Shown here in pieces: positions 1 to 11,924 of a stretch of 64,000 nt of DNA (position 1 is the first letter of the stretch; each line of letters begins with the position of its first letter). Below the pieces are notes generated by a model. It made no database searches. It was not told the DNA's origin and was given only the letters and a program-made list of their open reading frames with translations. A program made the position numbers and the translations under genes. Origin of the DNA: Paramoeba atlantica (taxonomy: Eukaryota > Discosea); assembly GCA_977017575.1 (NCBI GenBank), contig CDRNVI010000002.1, positions 496,001-560,000 of the forward strand. The letters run 5' to 3'.

Positions 1-174
1 GGTGCCGCAGAGTTGGGAATTTAGAGTTGGATATCCATGGTCAAAAGAGAATCCGAACTTCTAATCGATATTAGAAGCTAAGTCAGACTGCATAATTTAC
101 AAAAAGGAAAACATATGATCTACTCAGTGGGTATTAAACATATTATTATAAGAGTTTTCCCTGCAATGAGTTTT
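1..174 (+). mobile_element. 3' end of RLE-LINE family A (copy A0)
   Basis: The stretch nearly matches the 3' end of element A1 at 15434-15594: the last codons of the ORF (stop near 22-24) and about 150 nt of 3' UTR ending TTATAAGAGTTTTCC. The two copies diverge immediately after that point, which defines the 3' end of this subfamily. Here the element abuts a reverse-strand ingi-like LINE, so A0 lies inside it; the rest of A0 is outside the window. No poly(A) is seen at this end. Confidence 0.85.
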
Positions 175-1118
175 AGAGCACTCCTATTCGAGGTGAAAAT
201 ATCTATCACTTTTGCAGCAAACTGAGTAACGATATCTTCTTCTGCTGTTGCCGTTGGAGCGTAAACGTTGAAGATTGCTATTTTGCACGACCGCGTACGA
301 TGATGCCCTATCATTATTCGATCTGTTGCTCTCCGCACATCGGATAATGGAAATCGGCTGATCATTAGCATTCCTCCGTATCCGTTATCTGCGCTGCTGA
401 AATATAAGAACCTGGTCGAGCCTAGCATGATTGAACGGTTGACTAGTGGGGTGCTAGTGTTCAAACGAGTTTCTTGCACGCAGCAAACATCCACGCTGCG
501 TAATTCCAGCATGCGCAGTAGTAATTTTAACCTCCCACTCGAACGCAGAGAAATTTTATCGCAGCCCTGTAAATCTAACGTGGTTGTGTTGAGTGTCATT
601 ATGCATAGGTCCTTTTTCCTGGCAATAGCTGAGTTCTTTAAGTTCTCCTTGGAGCCGAGTTTGCCACGCTCAGTCTCCTTGCAAGAGAAATACCGACGTT
701 TCCTCCTTCTTACTCGATCTTTCCTCCTCCGATCTGTTGTCCGCACGCGACCACCGCTGATCACGACCCTCATATCAAGTGGAGGAAAGGGAAATTGTCG
801 TCCAGGTGTCCGATCATAACCAATCCACCATCCTCCCTGAACTCTCTTCTTAATCACGATTCCCTCCCACAACACCAGCTTCGCCGCATACGTCATATGC
901 CACACGACAGCAATGCGAGCACCGGGGGAGCAAGAAAGAGACATCTGGTAAAGTCCTCTTGCGCGAAGTTTTGCCACAGTCTCTTCACACCGAGGAGGTA
1001 GAAAAAGACTGCCCCGACCCAACCTGGCGCACTTGAGCTTCTCAACTGTAGCCGAAAAACCAAATGAACCGGAGGCCTTCGCTTCTTTCACAGTATTTTC
1101 AGATTCAGTCATGTCCAA
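175..1118 (-). CDS. ingi-like LINE G1: N-terminal module and start of AP endonuclease
   Basis: Reverse-strand fragment homologous to the start of G2 (6796 onward). About 100 residues form a beta-rich module with an AVVWHM strand and a PFPPLDMRVV motif, then an Arg/Lys-rich linker, then an apurinic endonuclease domain (MTLNTT start, VQETRL with the catalytic Glu, YGGMLMISRF, FNVYAPT). The frame is lost where A0 was inserted, so the rest of the endonuclease, RT and RNase H are missing here. In the intact family the endonuclease nicks target DNA for target-primed reverse transcription. Start taken at ATG 1118; a second ATG lies two codons in. Confidence 0.8.
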
Positions 1119-1156
1119 ACGTTGTTGTCTTATTATTTCATATTCTTACTTCTTCC

Positions 1157-4100
1157 ATGGGAGTGGTCACCCGCTCTCAGTCAAAAGAAACAGGAGTAGC
1201 TCCTGAAATTTTACCTCTCGCACCTGCCCGACGCAGCAAGAAATCCGTGCCCGCCAGAACGAAACCTCCGTCGAGCGATCCGCCCCCACATAAGACACCT
1301 CCGCCAGCGACGCATTTTTCACTGCCGACGCCATCGCTCGCACCGCCACGTACACCACCGCCACGTACACCCCCGCGATTGCCAACGCCCCCGCCCTCGA
1401 TGCGTCCCTCGTTGGCACGCCACCTGCCGTCGACACCTCCGGCGCCACTACCGTCATTACCGCTGGACAAACCGATACAACCGCGAGTCGACAGCGCCCG
1501 TCAGGATTTTTCAGAATTCAATAGCCAAGAATTCAATAGCCAAGAATCGCCGACAGAAACAGCGCCCCCTCGACCGGTAACGCCGCCATCCGCGAAAAAG
1601 AATTTCAGAAAAGGTTTTCGAATGTCCTTTCACGAGCTGAAGAAACAAGTGGATGAAGCAGAAAGGAAGGCAAAGGAAAGAAAAGATCAAGAAGCGGCCG
1701 CATCGAGGCAAGAAAAAGTCAGTTCACTAATTCGGATTCGTCGTCCTGAGGGATATAAGTTCCAGTTACCGTCAGCCACCGCTGTAGTTCAGTCTTTAAA
1801 GCCCATTGCAAGCCTGATATCAAACACGCTGCCTTCTTTGTCTGCGACGCTGCCCTCACTGTCAAGTGACGAGTATTCTGGAGTATGCGTGTCACCTTCG
1901 ATTTTCCAAACAGGCGTGCAACCAGAATCGCGCTCAGCCTTACAACCAGACGCTGGCCCAGATTTCGACACGGTTCGCAGAGCCAATTCAGCAACACTAA
2001 ACACCACCGCGTCCGGAGGAGGTTCCGAATCACAAGAAACAAAACCGTGTGCAGCAAAACGCGAGGCAGATTTCAGTGAGGCAAAAACACCTGACGCGGA
2101 AGAAATTTCTGAAGGAAAGACACACGAACATTGCCCCGTATTTTCAGAAACACCGGACACACCGTTAACCCCAACTCAAACTTCGGGTATAAGTAAGGAG
2201 CCGCAAAGTACGCCGAAATCCGAACGTCCCTTCTTTGACTGCAACTCTACGTCGCGGAATTCAGAGGACAGGCAGTTCTCAAACTCAGACAGGTCGAAGG
2301 ATTCGCAGGAGCTTCCCAGTCCTCTCCAAGTGCCATATGAATTAACTTTTGAAAACATGGTAGAAGAGGCGTCGCAGATAAGGGACTCTGCGCATCATTC
2401 TTCCGACGGTCCTTCACAGCTTGAAGAACAGCTGGAAGAAAACACGGTAGAAGAGGTGTCGCAGGTACGAGACTCTGCAAATCACTCTTCCGACGGTTCT
2501 CCACAGCTTGATGAAGCGGTGTCTCAGAACCCCCGAGATACACCGATCAGGGTCCAGTTTGACATGAACGCTAAATCGACGGAAATTTGCGAAACACTAG
2601 CATCGTGCTCAAATCAGGATTTCCCCATCCTGGCAAGTGAAATCCGATCGTGGTCTGAACACATCAGAAAGGGAGCGATGTGTTCTGTCGCGTGGTCGTT
2701 TGATAGGCAAGATGAGGTCAACGTCTCATTGGGTAAAGTATCCAGCGTATACCGTAGAAAAGGAACGTGGAAGTTAAATATCAGCTACGTAGGCATCGTA
2801 GGTCATAAGGTTGGCGAAGAGTTCATCGGTACACTGCCGCCTCATGAGAATGTTAGGACGCACAGAATCATATGGCACGCTCCTGCGCCCGACTGCAAAT
2901 CCACCAATTTCAATAACCAATCTGAAGGCCAGGAAGAGAGTGTCATGATGGGACAATCAGCCGAGCAACAGAAATTGAAGTCGAAAGAAGGTTGGACATC
3001 CAAGGACCTGGATTATGATCCAATTCCGACGTCACGTGTAATAAAACCGGAAATGATGCCTGCGGTAGTTTCATCGTACAGAGAAATTATGAGCGAGTAC
3101 ACCAACAGTACGTACCCACAACGTCACAAAATCTGGCAGGGCGTTCTCTCAGCGATGAAATTCTCCTTGGCCACAATACGAGAGGTATCCAATCGTCGAC
3201 GACGTCGTCGTCCTTTTGAGACGGACACTAAGATGGATGACGGCACGCCGCGACAACCACAATCTGCAGAAAACGCTGCCGATAAACGGGCTATCAAAAA
3301 GGCAACGCGTCTCTTCATGGAAGGTTGCACAAGTAAGGCTGCGAAAGTCATGGACCAGAAATTTGTTCAAAAAACACTAACTGATGATCAAACATTGGAG
3401 AAATTGAAAGACTTACACCCACAGCATGAGTACAAATTTGATTTGCCAAGTGGCGCGCCATTGCTGACGGGATTAGACATCTCTGAGCTTCGGGCTGCGG
3501 GAACGCGGTTGGCAAAGGGAGTAAGTCCCGGTCCGACAGGCACAACCGACAGCATGGTGCGGATTCTCATCGACGACCCGATTTGCGGCACAAATCTGTG
3601 TCATATGTTAATGGATTTGATCAATGGTGTGCTATCCCAAGAGCTAATGCAGCGACTGACCCGAGCAAGACTGGTAGCGATTGAAAAGTCAGGAGGAGGA
3701 GTACGACCAGTTGCAATCGGGGAGGTTTTTATGAAGCTCGCGGGAAATGTCCTTGTTCAACGTTACGAAACCGTTCTTCAGCCCCTTTTCACTCCGATAC
3801 AACAGGGCGTGCTGTGGAAGGCTGGGTGCGAACGTATCATTCACACATTAAATGAACGCTACAGAACGGGGGCATGCATCTTATCAATAGACCTAAAAAA
3901 TGCGTTTAATTCCCCTTCAAGAGAGAACATAGCGAAACATATTTTTGGTCTTTCAACGCTCCGCCCTTTTCAACGATTCTTTCATGCAGAATATGCGGAA
4001 CCCTCCGAATTATTGTTTTACGGGACAACTACCAATGGGCTGGCTGGGATTGTCAAAAGCACTAATGGAGTCAGACAAGGTTCAACGCTTTCCACTATAT

Positions 4101-4212
4101 ATTTTTGCGCCTTTCTGCAGCCGATACTAGAGACCCTTGCCGGGGAGTTTCCGGAAGTCAACGTCCACGCTTACGTCGACGACGTTAATCTTGTATTAAA
4201 TGACGCAGTTCA
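1157..4212 (+). CDS. A1 ORF part 1: Pro-rich N-terminus, beta-rich module, RT to motif C
   Basis: Start chosen at the ATG of MGVVTRSQSKETG because A2 and A3 begin with the same pattern. Residues about 20-130 are Pro/Ser/Thr-rich. Near residue 505 comes a conserved module (GAMCSVAWSFDRQ ... GTLPPHENVRTHRIIW), then an Arg run (RRRRRRPF) and an RT: motif A SIDLKNAFNSPSR (about 909), motif B GVRQGST (about 970), motif C YVDD (about 1004). The product would be the polymerase and DNA-binding protein that makes cDNA at a nicked target. The frame breaks off at 4212 because LINE G2 is inserted; it resumes at 12754 in the same frame. Confidence 0.85.
4201..4212. repeat. Left target-site duplication of LINE G2
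   Basis: TGACGCAGTTCA here is repeated exactly at 12742-12753, immediately after the GAGT tail of G2. The interrupted A1 ORF continues in frame after the second copy. This fixes the limits of the G2 insertion. Confidence 0.92.
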
Positions 4213-6777
4213 TTTTTTTTCATTCAGACCTTTGTTTTTTTAGAAGACCTTTGTTTTTTTGAAGACCTTTGTTTTTTTGAAGACCTTTGTTTTTTTGAAG
4301 ACCTTTGTTTTTTTGAAGACCTTTGTTTTTTTGAAGACCTTTGTTTTTTTGAAGACCTTTGTTTTTTTGAAGACCTTTGTTTTTTTGAAGACCTTTGTTT
4401 TTTTGAAGACCTTTGTTTTTTTGAAGACCTTTGTTTTTTTTGAAGGAAATCCACACCGAGGGGCCGCACAGGACATAAAAGAAAATAACTATAAAGATGA
4501 AATAATAATTTATTTTCACATGAGTTCACCTATTCATATCATATACATGAAAAGCAAATTGAAACGTATGTAGCTTCTACATCATCTTGACAAAATAGGC
4601 CTTTCAAAACAAACAATACAAATTTATAATATATCACTATGTTAGCGGGTTGCACCCGCCAAACCCGGCGGCTATAGGATGGGGGTTTGGTGGGTGGGAC
4701 AAAAAACGCGTAAAGGAAAAAGATTCTACAAGTAAGTAATCAGTAAATATGTAAATTTTCAGAATACATATTGTAGCTTTTATACATGATTCAATTACAA
4801 CCCCCTTTCGGGGAAAAGAACAATGAAAATTATAACCCCCTTCCGGGGCATTTGACCCGATATTAGCCCCTCGGTTAAATTTCCATGCGTAGACTTCTAA
4901 TCTTTGTTTTTTTGAAGACCTTTGGTTTTTTGAAGACCTTTGTTTTTTTGAAGACCTTTGTTTTTTTGAAGACCTTTGTTTTTTTGAAGACCTTTGTTTT
5001 TTTGAAGACCTTTGTTTTTTTGAAGACCTTTGTTTTTTTGAAGACCTTTGTTTTTTTGAAGACCTTTGTTTTTTTGAAGACCTATGTTTTTTTGAAGACC
5101 TTTGTTTTTTTGAAGACCTTTGTTTTTTTGAAGACCCTTGTTTTTTTGAAGACCTTTGTTTTTTTGAAGACCTTTGTTTTTTTGAAGACCTTTGTTTTTT
5201 TTGAAGACCTTTGTTTTTTTGAAGACCTTTGTTTTTTTGAAGACCTTTGTTTTTTTGAAGACCTTTGTTTTTTTGAAGACCTTTGTTTTTTTGAAGACCT
5301 TTGTTTTTTTGAAGACCTATGTTTTTTTGAAGACCTTTGTTTTTTTGAAGACCTTTGTTTTTTTGAAGACCTTTGTTTTTTTGAAGACCTTTGTTTTTTT
5401 GAAGACCTTTGTTTTTTTGAAGACCTTTGTTTTTTTGAAGACCTTTGTTTTTTTGAAGACCTTTGTTTTTTTGAAGACCTATGTTTTTTTGAAGACCTTT
5501 GTTTTTTTGAAGACCTTTGTTTTTTTGAAGACCTTTGTTTTTTTGAAGACCTTTGTTTTTTTGAAGACCTATGTTTTTTTGAAGACCTTTGTTTTTTTGA
5601 AGACCTTTGTTTTTTTGAAGACCCTTGTTTTTTTGAAGACCTTTGTTTTTTTGAAGACCTTTGTTTTTTTGAAGACCTTTGTTTTTTTTGAAGACCTTTG
5701 TTTTTTTGAAGACCTTTGTTTTTTTGAAGACCTTTGTTTTTTTGAAGACCTTTGTTTTTTTGAAGACCTTTGTTTTTTTGAAGACCTTTGTTTTTTTGAA
5801 GACCTATGTTTTTTTGAAGACCTTTGTTTTTTTGAAGACCTTTGTTTTTTTGAAGACCTTTGTTTTTTTGAAGACCTTTGTTTTTTTGAAGACCTTTGTT
5901 TTTTTGAAGACCTTTGTTTTTTTGAAGACCTTTGTTTTTTTGAAGACCTTTGTTTTTTTGAAGACCTATGTTTTTTTGAAGACCTTTGTTTTTTTGAAGA
6001 CCTTTGTTTTTTTGAAGACCTTTGTTTTTTTGAAGACCTTTGTTTTTTTGAAGACCTTTGTTTTTTTGAAGACCTTTGTTTTTTTGAAGACCTTTGTTTT
6101 TTTTGAAGACCTTTGTTTTTTTGAAGACCTTTGTTTTTTTGAAGACCTTTGTTTTTTTGAAGACCTTTGTTTTTTTGAAGACCTTTGTTTTTTTGAAGAC
6201 CTTTGTTTTTTTGAAGACCTTTGTTTTTTTGAAGACCTTTGTTTTTTTGAAGACCTTTGTTTTTTTTGAAGACCTTTGTTTTTTTGAAGACCTTTGTTTT
6301 TTTTGAAGACCTTTGTTTTTTTGAAGACCTTTGTTTTTTTGAAGACCTTTGTTTTTTTGAAGACCTTTGTTTTTTTGAAGACCTTTGTTTTTTTGAAGAC
6401 CTTTGTTTTTTTGAAGACCTTTGTTTTTTTGAAGACCTTTGTTTTTTTGAAGACCTTTGTTTTTTTGAAGACCTTTGTTTTTTTTTGAAGACCTTTGTTT
6501 TTTTGAAGACCTTTGTTTTTTTGAAGACCTTTGTTTTTTTGAAGACCTTTGTTTTTTTTGAAGACCTTTGTTTTTTTGAAGACCTTTGTTTTTTTGAAGA
6601 CCTTTGTTTTTTTGAAGACCTTTGTTTTTTTGAAGACCTTTGTTTTTTTTTTGAAGACCTTTGTTTTTTTGAAGACCTTTGTTTTTTTGAAGACCTTTGT
6701 TTTTTTGAAGACCTTTGTTTTTTTGAAGACCTTTGTTTTTTTGAAGACCTTTGTTTTTTTGAAGACCTTTGTTTTTT
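4213..6777. repeat. 18-bp minisatellite array (unit TTTTTTTGAAGACCTTTG)
   Basis: About 117 copies of an 18-bp unit, split by YR remnant S1 (4447-4901). Most units are identical; variants are GACCTATG, GACCCTTG and T runs of 8-9. Variants at 5081, 5135, 5316 and 5478 recur about 487 bp later (5568, 5622, 5803, 5966), so a block of about 27 units was duplicated. Long open frames on both strands (for example KKQRSS or FLKTFV repeats) are by-products of an 18-bp unit lacking stops and are not genes. Sits directly upstream of the G2 ORF. Confidence 0.9.
4447..4901 (-). mobile_element. YR-element terminal-repeat remnant S1 (A-B form) in the array
   Basis: Resembles the joined P and Q repeats of N1: starts with AAATCCAC and CCGAGGGG, has the GGTGGGTGGGAC junction, hairpins of the CCCCTTTCGGGG type, and ends TAGACTTCTAAT. 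On the reverse strand this is an A repeat followed by a B repeat with no internal region, the expected product of recombination between two A copies. The 18-bp array resumes on both sides. Fossil; not coding. Confidence 0.7.
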
Positions 6778-6795
6778 TGAATATTCTTCAAAATT

Positions 6796-7396
6796 ATGGC
6801 GAAGGCGTCCGGGCCTTGCGAGAAGAGTATAGTGAATCTTCTAGTACGGTCCACGTTAGGTCGGGGTGTCCTTTTTGAACCAACTTTAGATTTTGATGGA
6901 CATGCTAAACTTCGCCTGCGTACTGTGATGAGAATATGTAAAATTCTTCGTCCTGGCGACTGCATCGCGCTGTGCTGGCGATATGCGGGGGCTGCGGAGT
7001 ATCGGATTTGGAGGGGGGATGTCACACAGAGAGGTTATGGGTCTCTCTTTCAGCTAGGTCGCTGGCGGGTGAAATACTACCGGCGATCGGAAACGCTTCC
7101 TTTCCCCCCGTATGACCCACGTATAGTGCTGTGTGGGGTGCGAATTCGGAAACCTCGACGTTCGAATACCCGAAAGAAAGTACGTAAAAATAGGGCACTG
7201 TGTGGCAAGCATGCTCTTCGCGACAACGACCCTGAAGGGTCTGCTGTGAGGAAGTATTTATCTATAGGAACTCTTAACACGACTTCGTTGAAACTTAAGG
7301 GCGACGACGTTTTCAGACTGAAAGCATCCTCCCGATTACATGAAACATTGCGATATATGGCTCAGAAAGATTTGAATGTTCTGGCTTTACAGGAAA
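6796..7396 (+). CDS. G2 ORF part 1: N-terminal module and start of AP endonuclease
   Basis: Starts at ATG 6796 (MAKASGPCEK); homology to G1 begins about six codons upstream, just after the array. Module: GRGVLF, PGDCIALCW, IWRGDV, PFPPYDPRIV, then a basic linker (RKPRRSNTRKKVRK) and the endonuclease start (IGTLNTTSLKL ... LNVLALQE). Interrupted after LALQE by YR remnant S2; because S2 is 438 bp (a multiple of three), the frame at 7835 is the same. Product acts at the chromosome as the nicking part of the retrotransposition protein. Confidence 0.85.
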
Positions 7397-7834
7397 GAAT
7401 TGCTCTCCGGGAAAGAAACATTAATTTCACAAGTACATACTACTCGAGTCCTAATATTAATCTGCTATTGAAATATCTCAAAATATTTTAACATACATGT
7501 ATTTCTCATTATCTTTTAAACCTACTATCCATCTGTATGCTGAATTTCCAATATGATGCATCTTTCATTATTTGTACGCAAAATAATCAAATATTTTATA
7601 CCTATCCTTTTCACCTCCCAGAGAGATATACATCCCTCCCTATCGCGAACGGGTGTCCACGCGGGGACCACCATACAAAAAGTTTTGTATGGAGAAAAAA
7701 CACTTCTTCAAATAAAGGCGATAATCGTATGGACTAAACTGCAAATTCAATCATTCTAAATACAAGCGTACAATGCCCGCCGGCCATTTATCGGCGTATA
7801 AATCCCTTCGAACAATTCTATTCGTAAACTTCTA
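7397..7834 (-). mobile_element. YR-element terminal-repeat remnant S2 (A-B form) in G2 endonuclease
   Basis: On the reverse strand it begins TAGAAGTTTACGAATAG, close to the start of C2 (TCATAGTTTACGGAGAG), shares ATGGCCG...GGGCATTGTAC with it, contains the GCGAACGGGTG/GGGGACCACC stretch also found in the 3' part of C2, and ends CAATTC. No ORF. Flanks CAGGAAA and CAAGATTC join to a continuous endonuclease frame with no target duplication, as expected for recombinase-mediated insertion. Also holds a CCATACAAAA/TTTTGTATGG palindrome near 7670. Confidence 0.8.
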
Positions 7835-10678
7835 CAAGATTCTCTTTTACTTCTAGCGGTGGGTCTGACATTTTGCGCAGGCAACTACGGTACGGAGATA
7901 AACACTTTTTCATCTACCTTTTGTCGGCGGTGAATGGGTACAACGGTATGGGGTTTATCTCTCAGCATCCGTTTTTGAAGGTTTGGAAGGTGAGTGACAG
8001 GATCATGGGGGCCGAGTTTACTATAGAAGGGGGGTCGGCCTTTATCATGAATGTATATGGGCCGACGCGCGATTCTTCACAAGATGCAATGGAAGAGTTT
8101 GACATTTCTCTCACCACTGCGTTTCATGACGCAGTTGGTAAATATTCACGACGGCCAGCTCTTCTCCTTGGAGATTTGAATGCACCGCTCACTTTTAAAA
8201 ATAAGACAGAAGAGGACGCGCTATCAATGGAAAGATTAGAAGGCCTTTTAGAAGGAATAAATTGTAAATCGGGGCACATCTTATGCCCAAGCCGCCGTAA
8301 ATATACATGTATACTGCCGAACGATGCTAAGCGACAGCTCGATCACATTGCAGTGTGTTCGCGCTTTGCGTCTGCCCTACATAAACATCAAGTTTTTGGC
8401 GCACCAACACCAACTGTACACTTTCTGGTGAGAGCCGAGATCAAGATCAAATGGAAAGTTTCCACAAATACCCACAGAAATAAGATTCCCTGGCTTCAAC
8501 TTTCTAACCCAGAACATAGTGAAAAATTTAACAAACGAATCTGCGATTATGTCAAAGGCGAACTGCACAACAAGGATTTCCCTTCCTGGGATCTTCTTGC
8601 CTCTTGCCTTCGATCGTCTGGCAGGGAAATTCCGAAACCACAAAACAAAATATCTCTTGAAATCGATTCGCCAATGGAAACGCTCGAAGGAACCGAAACT
8701 GGTTATTTGCGCAGAATCTTTGAGCTAAGCAGAAAACACAAGGACTTCAATGAATTGGTTTTACAAACACAGGTGCCAATAGAGGAAGCAATAGCCAAAT
8801 CATGTGATGTCCTGGAAACTAAACTAAGGAAGAATCATGCCAGCCTATGGAGAGCTCTGAAAGAAATATGTGGAGTTCATCGCGCCGATTTTAAGATTTC
8901 AGGGACCTGTAATAAACAAAAGCTGGCGGAAATCAAATCATTCTTCGAAGCCTTTGCGGGAGACGCCGGGGGGGACACGAATATAAAATTTCCTGAGGCC
9001 AAACCATCCCCTAACACGATTAACGACTCCACTTTTACGGAAGATGAGCTTCAAATTGGTATCTCACACTTTGGTAGAGGAAAATCGCCAGGAAAAGACG
9101 AAATCCCAATGGAAGCCTTGAAATGTATAGCTGGTAACGAGTTACTTCGAGATTGGCTGCTATGTGTCATAAACAGAGTTCACGATACCGGGATGGCTCC
9201 GGATGTTTGGGGTGATGTCTTACAAGTTCCTATACCAAAGAAGGGTGATTTGAGTCTTCTTAAGAACTGGCGACCTATTTGCTTAGTGAATTGCATCGTC
9301 AAACTAATGAACAGTTTAATCTTGCAACGAATGAGACCTTATGTGGAGCCCGTGCTTCGCGAGAATCAATATGGGTTTCGACCAGATCGCTCAACAACTC
9401 AAGCCCAGGCGATTCTCAACGAAGCAAGAGTTAAAGCTTTGCGGGAAAATGGGCTCAACATTGGTTTCGTGGATTTTGCAAAGGCTTTTCCATCTGTTTC
9501 GTTTGATGCTATCAGGGCATCTCTGGTAGCATTCCACATTGGCCCCAAGTTAGTAGAAATGATTATGTCGGTCTATCGCAATATGAGAGGCGTCGTTCGT
9601 ACACCGTATGGGCTAACGGAAGCTTTCCCCATCACGACAGGAATTCTACAGGGCGACGTTCTCGCACCGTACCTCTTTGTTATGGTCCTGGATCGAATAT
9701 TATTTAAGGCAATAGATTCAAAACCCCACGGCATCTTATTATCATCCAAGGGTACGAGGAGCAGAGGGTTACGGGAAACGCGGCTCACTGATCTGAATTA
9801 TGCTGACGATTTGCTCCTATTTGGGAGCGACAAGGAAGACTTGCAAAGCATGATGGAAGATACAGCAGAGCAAGCCCTTGCTGCGAATTTAAATATTGCT
9901 GTGGGGCCCACCAAAACCGCCTGGATGAGCATAGGAAAAAATAACAACATCGAAGAAATAATATCCGATACATTGGGAAAGGTTCCACACGTCGAGAGTT
10001 ACCGTTACCTAGGGCACCTTTTTCATGAACAGGACCCCAAGGCGTGCATTAGGGACAGGGTGCGGCTTACCTGGGCAAGCTTCTCAAATTTTCAAGGAAT
10101 ATGGATATCACCACTATCTGTGAAAACTAAACTTCGCCTTTTCGATACACTGGTTTACCCCGTTCTGAACTATAACTCAGGTACTCTTGTATTGACGGAT
10201 AAAACGTTAAATTGGGTAGACATTCAGGTAAACAAAATGCGTCGCATCATATGTCGTTGCCCAAAATTGGACCACCGTGGGAAAAGTATACCTCTTACAG
10301 CCCTTTACGTTGACACACCGTTATTCTCCACACTACATAAGGTAAACCGGGCACGACTTCTAGGGCACCTGATAAGACATTCGGAGATATATTCCGAGCT
10401 TGTGCAGTGGAACGTTAAAGAAAAAAGCAGGATTCATTCTCCTTCTGAAGCCTGCATGGGCGATATGGGGATCATGATTGAACAAGCATTGGTCTATGCA
10501 GGGGATCGAAAATATTGGCAGACCCAAGTTGAGAATCTGCAAGCTAGCCTTGGGCGCAAGAAAACATACGTGAGCTATCGGGGAAAAGGTTGGCATAAGG
10601 TTACCTCAACAGCACTTCGGGATACCAATTTATCGGATCTTCAGTATGCGGAGGAAGGCACCACGCCATTTATAATCG
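7835..10678 (+). CDS. G2 ORF part 2: AP endonuclease and LINE reverse transcriptase
   Basis: Open from the S2 junction; no new start is needed. Endonuclease motifs: NGYNGMGFIS, MNVYGPT, GDLNAPL (about 8174), LDHIAV (about 8338). RT: GKSPGKDEIP, PIPKKGD, NWRPICLVN, motif A FVDFAKAF (about 9466), motif B LQGDVLAP (about 9646), motif C YADDLLL (about 9799), then thumb and a helical C-terminal part. Catalytic Asp residues are present. Cut near 10678 by YR element N1 and continued in RNase H at 11925. Function: nick target DNA and copy element RNA from the nick. Confidence 0.9.
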
Positions 10679-11924
10679 AAATCCACGCCGAGGGGGCTCC
10701 ATGAAACTTATAAGTGACAAACAAATATAAGTAAATACATATGACTAATATAATCACACTTCCAAATCGTCCCAAAATCAAAGAACACATAATACGATAT
10801 ATAGATAGAATTCACATGCACAAACATAGTTCAAAAGAAAGCCTGCATAGAACCAATAATAATGTGTCACGTTGTTAACGGGGTTCCCCCCCACCGGAAC
10901 CCTCGGCCAAATGGCTGGGGGCTTGGTGGGTGGGCACAAAAACTTAAAGTGAAGTAAAATAACAACCTAACAAGGATATATAAGATAATAGTAAATACCC
11001 ATCCCATGTAAAATTCTGAATACAAATCATAATTCGAAGAAACTATGTGCCCCGAAGGGCCAGCAGGCAAATATATAACAGCCCCTCGGCTAAATTTCAA
11101 AACGTGGACTATTAGAAATCCACGCCGAGGGGGCTCCATGAAACTTATAAGTAACAAACAAATATAAGTAAATACATATGACTAATATAATCACACTTCC
11201 AAATCGTCCCAAAATCAAAGAACACATAATACGATATATAGATAGAATTCACATGCACAAACATAGTTCAAAAGAAAGCCTGCATAGAACCAATAATAAT
11301 GTGTCACGTTGTTAACGGGGTTCCCCCCCACCGGAACCCTCGGCCAACCTGCCCACACACACGTCACACAATCAAAATAAAATAACAAAGAAATGCCCAA
11401 TCACATAGTAAAATAATTTTTCATATACCATCCCAGAACTCACAAAAGGATAACGATAGCAATAGATGACCAGTCCACTGCCACGCCCTTTACAAGCTCA
11501 CACGAGCTACGCAGGTTACGCTTTTAACCCCTGCCCTAGACCAACTTGTGTACCTAGAAGTGTGGAGCAACTAGGCGTGATGCGTAGGGCCGTGTCAACA
11601 GTGACGCGGCTAAAAAACATTAAGGCGCTAACCGCAGAGCAAAGGAAACCTTTACTCATCTCTACCTCACATTGGGGAACCTTGCTTCCGAAAAAACAAG
11701 GCGTGAGAATAAAGACCTGTTAACCGATTAACATCCATAACCTTCCAAAAACTTAAAGTGAAGTAAAATAACAACCTAACAAGGATATATAAGATAATAG
11801 TAAATACCCATCCCATGTAAAATTCTGAATACAAATCATAATTCGAAGAAACTATGTGCCCCGAAGGGCCAGCAGGCAAATATATAACAGCCCCTCGGCT
11901 AAATTTCAAAACGTGGACTATTAG
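10679..11924 (-). mobile_element. Non-autonomous YR retroelement N1 with split direct repeats
   Basis: Two repeats alternate: P at 10679-10910 and 11116-11347; Q at 10937-11115 and 11746-11924. Order P-Q-P-internal-Q, which on the reverse strand is A, internal, B, A, B: the split-direct-repeat plan of Ngaro/VIPER-type YR elements. The 398-bp internal part (11348-11745) has no convincing ORF, so it must borrow enzymes. Flanks TTTATAATC and ACGAAGGTG join to an unbroken LINE frame with no target duplication. Hairpins of the GCCCCGAAGGG type occur in Q. Confidence 0.85.

Noticed and set aside
4213-6777. Very long open frames on both strands of the 18-bp array (up to 647 codons)
   Set aside because: An 18-bp unit without stops in five of six frames gives open frames of any length. 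Composition is a pure repeat and the frames shift with T-run length. Not genes.
4213-6777. CRISPR-like array
   Set aside because: Units are contiguous with no spacers, and the context is eukaryotic.
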